Assembly: GCF_000717875.1 (NCBI RefSeq)
Contig: NZ_JOCT01000040.1
Coordinates: forward strand, 1 to 54,429
Origin: Streptomyces sp. NRRL S-455
Lineage (GTDB): Bacteria; Actinomycetota; Actinomycetes; Streptomycetales; Streptomycetaceae
Direction of reading: 5' to 3'
DNA length: 54,429 nucleotides
The notes under the pieces are model-generated. The model worked only from the letters and a program-made list of their open reading frames with translations. It was not told the DNA's origin and did not search any database. Position numbers and translations under genes: made by a program. Below are positions 37,601 through 54,429 of this stretch, in pieces. Within the stretch, counting starts at the first letter, position 1; each line of letters starts with the position of its first letter.

Positions 37601-39396
37601 ACGACATACGCGAGGCGGCCGGTCTGCCCGAGGTCCTGCGCGCCCTGGCCCGCTCGCAGCCCGACGAGGCGGCGTTGATCCACATCCGGGTCCCGGACGC
37701 CGACGACGGCCACGACACGCTGACGTACGCCCGGCTGGACCTGGCGGCACGTGAGCTCGCGGCACGGCTGCGCGCGGAGGCGGGGCTCGTCCCCGGGGAC
37801 CGGGTGCTCCTCCAGCTTCCGTCCGGTACACGGTTCCCCGTCGCCTTCTTCGGATGCCTGTACGCGGGACTCATCGCCGTACCCGCGCCGCTGCCCGGCA
37901 ACAACCGGCGAGAACTCCTGCGGGTCAAGGGGATCGTGCGCCAGGCAGGCGTCCGCGCGATCCTCACCGACGGCGAGAACCGCCCGGCGGTCCGCGCATG
38001 GCTGAGCGCCCAGTCACTGGAGGACGTCCCGCTCCTGGTGACCGAGGGACCGGACGGGGCCCCGCCCGGCCCGGCCGACGCCCCGCCCCCGCTGCCCGGC
38101 GAGACCGCGCGCCACGACACCCCCGCCCTGATCCAGTACACCTCGGGCTCCACCTCCGACCCCAAGGGCGTCGTGGTCACCCACGGCAATCTGCTGCACA
38201 ACGTCGCGGTCATGGGGGCGAGCTTCGCCGTCCCGCCCGGCACCCGGCACGGTGGCTGGATACCCCTCTACCACGACATGGGACTCGTCGGTCACCTGCT
38301 CACCGGCGTCCTGCTGGGCAGAGGCGCCGTGACGATGAACCCGATCGCCTTCATACGCAAGCCCCACCAATGGCTGCGCGTCATCGACCGGTTCGCCATC
38401 GGACACTCCAACGCACCCGACTTCGCCTACGCGTTGTGCCTACGGCGCACCCGCCCCGACCAGATCGAGGGGCTCGACCTGTCGCGCTGGCGGTACGCGG
38501 TCAACGGCTCGGAACCCGTGCACGCACCCACGCTGCGGGCGTTCACCGAACGGTTCGTGCCCTACGGCTTCCGCCCGGATGCCCTGGTGCCCTGCTACGG
38601 CATGGCGGAGGCCACCCTGTACGTGTCGGGAACGGTGTCGCGGCCCCCCGCCACGCTCCACGCAGACGCCGCCCTCCTGGAACGGAACGTGCTCGCCGCC
38701 GCGAAGCCGGCCGACCCCGCGCGGAGCACCACGCGCGAACTCGTCAGCTGCGGCGAACTGCACGACCTCACCTGCCGGATCGTCGATCCCGAGACCGGCG
38801 CCGCGCTCCCCGACGGGACCGTCGGGGAGATCTGGCTCCGCGGACCCGGCGTCGCCCACGGCTACTGGGACAACACGGCGGCGACCGAGGAGATCTTCGG
38901 CGCCGTGCTCGACGGCGAGCCCTATCTGCGCACCGGCGACCTGGGGGCGCTCCTCGACGGTGAACTCTTCCTCACCGGCCGGAGGAAGGAGGCCCTGACG
39001 GTCAACGGCCGCAATCTCTATCCGCAGGACATCGAGCACGAACTGCGCAGCCGCCACCCCGAGCTGGCCGCGCTGCCGGGCGCCGCGTTCACCGTCGTCG
39101 ACCGGCGCGGCGAGCGCCACGAGGAGGCCCTCGTGGTGACGCAGGAGATCGCGCGGCACCTCCCCGACGAGCAGTACGCGCGGCTCGCCGCCGACATGAA
39201 GCGGACGGTCGTGCGCGAGTTCGGGCTCCCCGTGCGGGGGGTGGCGCTGCTGCGCCGGGGCACGGTCCGGCGTACGACGAGCGGCAAGATCCAGCGGGTC
39301 GCCATGCGGGAGCTGTTCCTCGCCGACGCCCTGCGGCCGCTCTACGCGGACTGGTGGACGGGCGGGCCGGGCGGGACGGACGGGCCTGAGCGATAA
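37597..39396 (+). CDS. Fatty-acyl-AMP ligase (FAAL) for lipopeptide initiation
   Basis: A 599-residue acyl-adenylate enzyme. Family motifs: [20 protein letters not shown] (A3, Tyr181), WIPLYHDMGLVGHLLTGVL, NAPDFAYALC, YRLRPD-like PCYGMAEATLYVSG, TGDLGALLDGELFLTGRRKEAL and C-terminal TSGKIQR. The layout is that of FAALs, which activate a fatty acid as acyl-AMP and load it on a carrier protein rather than CoA. The ACP encoded at 31728 is the obvious partner and the starter C domain at 39441 the acceptor. The ATG overlaps the DAHP synthase stop by 4 nt, coupling it to the trp operon. I know of no FAAL at this position in the S. coelicolor CDA cluster. Confidence 0.93.
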   Translation: MNDIREAAGLPEVLRALARSQPDEAALIHIRVPDADDGHDTLTYARLDLAARELAARLRAEAGLVPGDRVLLQLPSGTRFPVAFFGCLYAGLIAVPAPLPGNNRRELLRVKGIVRQAGVRAILTDGENRPAVRAWLSAQSLEDVPLLVTEGPDGAPPGPADAPPPLPGETARHDTPALIQYTSGSTSDPKGVVVTHGNLLHNVAVMGASFAVPPGTRHGGWIPLYHDMGLVGHLLTGVLLGRGAVTMNPIAFIRKPHQWLRVIDRFAIGHSNAPDFAYALCLRRTRPDQIEGLDLSRWRYAVNGSEPVHAPTLRAFTERFVPYGFRPDALVPCYGMAEATLYVSGTVSRPPATLHADAALLERNVLAAAKPADPARSTTRELVSCGELHDLTCRIVDPETGAALPDGTVGEIWLRGPGVAHGYWDNTAATEEIFGAVLDGEPYLRTGDLGALLDGELFLTGRRKEALTVNGRNLYPQDIEHELRSRHPELAALPGAAFTVVDRRGERHEEALVVTQEIARHLPDEQYARLAADMKRTVVREFGLPVRGVALLRRGTVRRTTSGKIQRVAMRELFLADALRPLYADWWTGGPGGTDGPER

Positions 39397-39440
39397 CGCG
39401 CCGATAGGGCGCGCATGCCGGTCCCCCCGAGACTGGCGGA

Positions 39441-50614
<11,174 letters not shown>

Positions 50615-50673
50615 CCGGCCAGGACACCGCACGTGGCGCCGTACACCGCACCCGGCACAGAGGAGAACCCCGA

Positions 50674-53600
50674 GTGATCCCCCTATCGTTCGCGCAGCGG
50701 AGCCTGTGGCTCACCGGGCAGCTTGAGGGCCGCTCGGCCACGTACAACATCCCGCTCGCCCTGCGCCTGACCGGGGTCCTGGACCGGGCGGCTCTGGCGG
50801 CGGCGCTGCGGGACCTGGTCGAGCGGCACGAGAGCCTGCGGACCGTGATCGGGCGGCACGAGGGCGAGCCCTGCCAGGTGATCCTCGACACCGACGACGT
50901 GGGCGAGCTCCTGACGGACGTGACACCGACCGCCACGAGCCCCCGGGACGAGACCGAACCCGGAGCCGGAGCCGGACCCGAACCCGCTGTGGTCCCGGGC
51001 GAGTTCACCACGTACGAGTTCGATCTCACGACGCAGGCACCGCTGCGGGCGTGGCTGTGCGGGATCGGACCGGACGAGCACCTCCTCACCCTGGTCGTGC
51101 ACCACATCGCGGCCGACGGCTGGTCGATGGGCGTGCTGCTGCGTGACCTCGGGCAGGCCTACGCGGCACGACGCGAGGGGCGCGCCCCCGAGTGGGAGGC
51201 GCTGCCGGTGCAGTACGCGGACTACACCCTGTGGCAGCGCGAACTGCTCGGCGACGAGGGCGACCCGCACAGTCTCGCCGCCCGCCAGCTGGCCCACTGG
51301 CGGGACCGGCTGGCGGGCCTGCCGGAGGAACTGACCCTGCCCACGGACCGGCCCCGCCCACCGGTCGCGAGCCGGCGCGGCGGCACGGTCCCGCTGGAGT
51401 TCGGCCCGGAGCTGCACGGCCACCTCACCGAGGTCGCCCACGAGCTGGGCGCGAGCCTGTTCATGGTGGTGTGTGCCGGGCTGGTGGCCTTGCTGTCCCG
51501 GCTCGGCGCGGGCGACCACATCACCGTCGGCACACCGGTGGCGGGCCGCACCGACGACGCCCTGAGCGATCTGGTGGGCTGCTTCGTCAACACCCTCGTG
51601 CTGCGCACCGACGCGAGCGGCGATCCGACGTTCACGGACCTCGTGCAGCGCGTACGGGAGGCGGACCTGGCGGCGCTCGCACACCAGGACATCCCGTTCG
51701 AGCGGCTCGTGGAGGCCGTGAACCCGGCGCGCTCGCCGTCCCGCCACCCGCTGTTCCAGGTGATGCTCGCCTTCCAGAAATTCACCGACGTGGCACCCCA
51801 ACTTCCCGATCTTCAAGTCGAGTTGCTGCCGCTCGACAGTCCCGCCGCCCACTTCGACCTCTCCTTCGACCTCACCGAACGGCACGACGCCGACGGCCGG
51901 GCGGCCGGCATCACCGGCACCCTCTGCCATGCCACCGACCTGTACACCCACGACACCGCCCGGCGCATCGCCGAGCGCCTCGTCCGCCTCCTGACCGCCG
52001 CCGCCGACGACCCGCGGCGGCCGGTCGCCGCCCTCGACCTCCTCGCCCCGGCCGAGCGCGCACTCCTCCTGGCCGAAGGGCACGGCACCCGCGGCCCGGC
52101 CGCCCGGCCGGACACGGTGACAGGGCTGTTCGCGGCGCGCGTGGCGCAGCGCCCGGACGCGACCGCGCTCGTCTTCGCGGACACCGAACTCACCTACCGT
52201 GACCTCGACACCCTCTCCGACCGCCTCGCCCAGCGCCTGCGCGCCCGTGGCGCGGGCCCCGAACGCCTGGTCGCGGTCGTCATGGACCGCTCCGCCGACC
52301 TCGTCGTGACGCTCCTCGCGGTCCTCAAGACCGGCGCCGGCTACGTCCCGCTCGAACCCGAAACACCCCCGGCACGGACCCGCCTCGTCCTCGACGACAC
52401 GCGCCCGGTCCTCCTGCTCACCGACGGCACCGCCGAACTCCCGCCGGACACCGGCATCCCCCTCCTCGACGTCACCGCCGGCCACGACGCGACGGCCCAC
52501 CGCGACGAGGGCGGTACGCACCCGACGCCGCCGCCCGCCCCCGTCCACCCCGGCAACGCCGTGTACGTGATGTACACGTCCGGCTCGACGGGCCGGCCGA
52601 AGGGCGTCGTGACACCGCACGCGGCCGTGGCGGCGTTCGCGGCCCACCCGCCGTGGCGGCGCGACGGCGCCCCGGACGCCGTGCTCTTCCACGCCAACCA
52701 CGCCTTCGACGCGTCGACCTACGAGGTCTGGGCCACGCTCGCCCACGGCGGCCGCGTGGTGATCGCCCCGCCGGGTCCCCTGAACGGCGCGGCCGTGGCC
52801 GAGCACATCGCCCGGCACGGCCTGACCCGGCTCCATGCGACCGCCGGCCTCTTCCGTGTCTGGGCGGAGGAGGAACCGGAGGTCTTCAAGGGGCTGCGCG
52901 AGGTGACGACCGGCGGTGACGTCGTCTCCGCCGCCGGGGTCCGCGCGGTGCTGCGCGCCTGCCCGGACACCGTGGTCACGGCCGCGTACGGCCCCACCGA
53001 GACAACCGCCTTCAGCACGCTCGGCACCTTCACCGGGGACCCGGACCGCGTCCCGAACACGGTGCCGATCGGCCGCCCGATGGACGGCATGCGCACCTAC
53101 GTCCTCGACCATCGCCTGGCCCTCGTACCGCCCGGCGTCGTCGGGGAGCTGTACGTGGCGGGCACCGGCCTCGCGCGCGGCTACGCCCACCTCCCCGGCC
53201 TGACCGCGGAGCGCTTCGTGGCGGACCCGTACGCGGCGGCGTACGGAGCCGGGGGCGAGCGCATGTACCGCACCGGAGACCTGGCCCGCCGACTGCCCGA
53301 CGGGCAGCTGGAGTTCGCGGGCCGCGTCGACGACCAGGTGAAGGTGCGCGGCTTCCGCGTCGAGCTGGGCGAGGTCGAGGCCGCGCTGCTCGGTCACCCG
53401 GACGTGGCGCGCACGGTCGCGGCGGTCAAGGAGGACGGCTCCGGCGACAAGAACCTGATCGGATACGTCGTTCCGGAACGCGCCGACCGCCCGGAACCGG
53501 CCCCCGACGGTGCCCCGGAGCCCGTGGACACCGAGGCGATCCTCCGCCACGCCCGGACCGTCCTCCCCGACCACGCGGTGCCGTCCGCGATCGTGCTCCT

Positions 53601-54429
53601 TCGGACGCTGCCGCTCACCGCCAACGGCAAGCTGGACCGCGCGGCCCTGCCCCATCCCGGCCCCATCGCCGCGACCTCCGGCGGCCGCGCCCCCCGCTCC
53701 CCGCGCGAACACGCCCTGTGCGCGCTGTTCGCCGAGATCCTCGGCCTGCCCGAGGTGACGATCGACGACAACTTCTTCGCCCTGGGCGGGCATTCGCTGC
53801 TCGCGACCCGCCTGGTGAGCCGGGTGCGGACCGAACTCGGCGTCGACCTGGGTATGGCGGAGCTGTACGCGGCGCAGACGGTGGAGGCGCTGGCCCGCGA
53901 ACTCCCCGGCACCGGCGGCAGGCCGCGCCCACCCCTACGCGCCGTCCGGCACCGGCCCGCCCGGCTTCCGGTGTCCTTCGCCCAGCAGCGGCTCTGGTTC
54001 CTGGGGGAGCTGTCCGGCCGCTCGGCGACGTACAACATCCCCTTGACGGTCCGGCTGACCGGCCCCGTGGACATCGCCGCCCTCGCGGCGGCGCTGCGCG
54101 ACGTGGTCGAGCGGCACGAGAGCCTGCGGACGGTGATCGGTCAGGCCGAGGGTGAGCCGTACCAGCGGGTGCTCGGCATGGCCGAGGCGGGCGAACTGCT
54201 CAGGGTGGTGGAGGCGGTCCCGCGGGAGCTGCCGCACAAGGCGGCCACCCACGAGTTCGACCTGGCGGAGGAGCCGCCGCTACGGGCGTGGTTGACCGCG
54301 ACCGGCCCCGACGAACACCTCCTCGCCCTGGTGGTGCACCACATCGCGGGCGACGGCTGGTCGATGGGGCCGCTGGCACGTGATCTGGGGCGGGCGTATG
54401 CGGCGCGTTGTGAGGGGCGGGGCCCGGGG
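50674..54429 (+). CDS. NRPS, C-A-T-C..., N-terminal 1252 residues (continues beyond window)
   Basis: The frame is open from GTG 50674 (GAGGAGA upstream) to the right edge. Domains: C1 of the LCL type ([26 protein letters not shown]), A1 (from about 480, [11 protein letters not shown]), T1 ([15 protein letters not shown]) and C2 ([26 protein letters not shown] near the edge). A1 specificity residues read DAYHTGAAFK, nearly the same pattern as A1 of the NRPS at 39441 (DAYHSGTAFK), so both may activate the same or a related amino acid, which I cannot name. C1 being LCL agrees with the absence of an E domain in the upstream protein. It lies 59 nt after the upstream NRPS stop and is probably co-transcribed. 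Confidence 0.94.
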   Translation, partial: MIPLSFAQRSLWLTGQLEGRSATYNIPLALRLTGVLDRAALAAALRDLVERHESLRTVIGRHEGEPCQVILDTDDVGELLTDVTPTATSPRDETEPGAGAGPEPAVVPGEFTTYEFDLTTQAPLRAWLCGIGPDEHLLTLVVHHIAADGWSMGVLLRDLGQAYAARREGRAPEWEALPVQYADYTLWQRELLGDEGDPHSLAARQLAHWRDRLAGLPEELTLPTDRPRPPVASRRGGTVPLEFGPELHGHLTEVAHELGASLFMVVCAGLVALLSRLGAGDHITVGTPVAGRTDDALSDLVGCFVNTLVLRTDASGDPTFTDLVQRVREADLAALAHQDIPFERLVEAVNPARSPSRHPLFQVMLAFQKFTDVAPQLPDLQVELLPLDSPAAHFDLSFDLTERHDADGRAAGITGTLCHATDLYTHDTARRIAERLVRLLTAAADDPRRPVAALDLLAPAERALLLAEGHGTRGPAARPDTVTGLFAARVAQRPDATALVFADTELTYRDLDTLSDRLAQRLRARGAGPERLVAVVMDRSADLVVTLLAVLKTGAGYVPLEPETPPARTRLVLDDTRPVLLLTDGTAELPPDTGIPLLDVTAGHDATAHRDEGGTHPTPPPAPVHPGNAVYVMYTSGSTGRPKGVVTPHAAVAAFAAHPPWRRDGAPDAVLFHANHAFDASTYEVWATLAHGGRVVIAPPGPLNGAAVAEHIARHGLTRLHATAGLFRVWAEEEPEVFKGLREVTTGGDVVSAAGVRAVLRACPDTVVTAAYGPTETTAFSTLGTFTGDPDRVPNTVPIGRPMDGMRTYVLDHRLALVPPGVVGELYVAGTGLARGYAHLPGLTAERFVADPYAAAYGAGGERMYRTGDLARRLPDGQLEFAGRVDDQVKVRGFRVELGEVEAALLGHPDVARTVAAVKEDGSGDKNLIGYVVPERADRPEPAPDGAPEPVDTEAILRHARTVLPDHAVPSAIVLLRTLPLTANGKLDRAALPHPGPIAATSGGRAPRSPREHALCALFAEILGLPEVTIDDNFFALGGHSLLATRLVSRVRTELGVDLGMAELYAAQTVEALARELPGTGGRPRPPLRAVRHRPARLPVSFAQQRLWFLGELSGRSATYNIPLTVRLTGPVDIAALAAALRDVVERHESLRTVIGQAEGEPYQRVLGMAEAGELLRVVEAVPRELPHKAATHEFDLAEEPPLRAWLTATGPDEHLLALVVHHIAGDGWSMGPLARDLGRAYAARCEGRGPG

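Overview
The window is high-GC actinomycete DNA, almost certainly Streptomyces. It carries a calcium-dependent-antibiotic (CDA) type lipopeptide locus interleaved with a second, FAAL-primed NRPS assembly line. The order of positions 1-30656 plus the Trp-precursor operon (32281-37600) matches, gene for gene and in inverted orientation, the Streptomyces coelicolor CDA region (SCO3230 down to SCO3210) as I remember it. I could not run an alignment.

Layout. (1) Positions 1-12129, minus strand: 5' part of a CdaPS1-like NRPS, starter C-A(Ser)-T, C-A(Thr)-T, C-A(probably Trp)-T-E, then a C domain lacking about 100 residues. (2) 12442-15991, plus: hmaS-hmo-hpgT, overlapping genes that make 4-hydroxyphenylglycine. 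(3) 16053-18487, minus: absA1-absA2 two-component system. (4) 18623-23823, plus: ABC-2 exporter, secreted phospholipase A2, prephenate dehydrogenase, small secreted protein, secreted alpha/beta hydrolase; then an MbtH-like protein (23936-24151). (5) 24386-29303, minus: SARP activator cdaR and a Ca2+-type P-type ATPase. (6) 29610-30656, plus: glmT-type methyltransferase. (7) 30690-32024, minus: luciferase-like monooxygenase and a free acyl carrier protein, not part of the CDA block I remember. (8) 32281-37600, plus: trpE2-G2-D2-C2 and DAHP synthase, translationally coupled. (9) 37597 to the right edge, plus: fatty-acyl-AMP ligase whose start overlaps the DAHP synthase stop, then three NRPSs: starter C-A-T-C-A(Ser)-T-E, C-A-T, and C-A-T-C (running off the window).

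How it works together. The precursor genes feed Hpg (prephenate dehydrogenase, HmaS, Hmo, HpgT), Trp (second trp set plus DAHP synthase) and 3-methylglutamate (GlmT) to the CDA-type NRPS, with AbsA1/A2 and CdaR controlling it. The FAAL, ACP, LLM monooxygenase and second NRPS set would build a different lipopeptide beginning acyl-X-D-Ser-X-X. These genes flank and are coupled to the Trp operon, so the two pathways look like one supercluster.

Regulatory sequence. A 12-mer, CCTGCCGAAAGT, occurs exactly in three intergenic regions (absA1/ABC exporter, upstream of cdaR, upstream of the ATPase) and with one mismatch in a fourth (before the hydrolase). In each case it points toward a downstream gene. 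A different ~30-nt element is shared by the MbtH and glmT upstream regions. absA1 has a TTA codon at position 14. I found no tRNA, rRNA, CRISPR array, transposase or phage gene.
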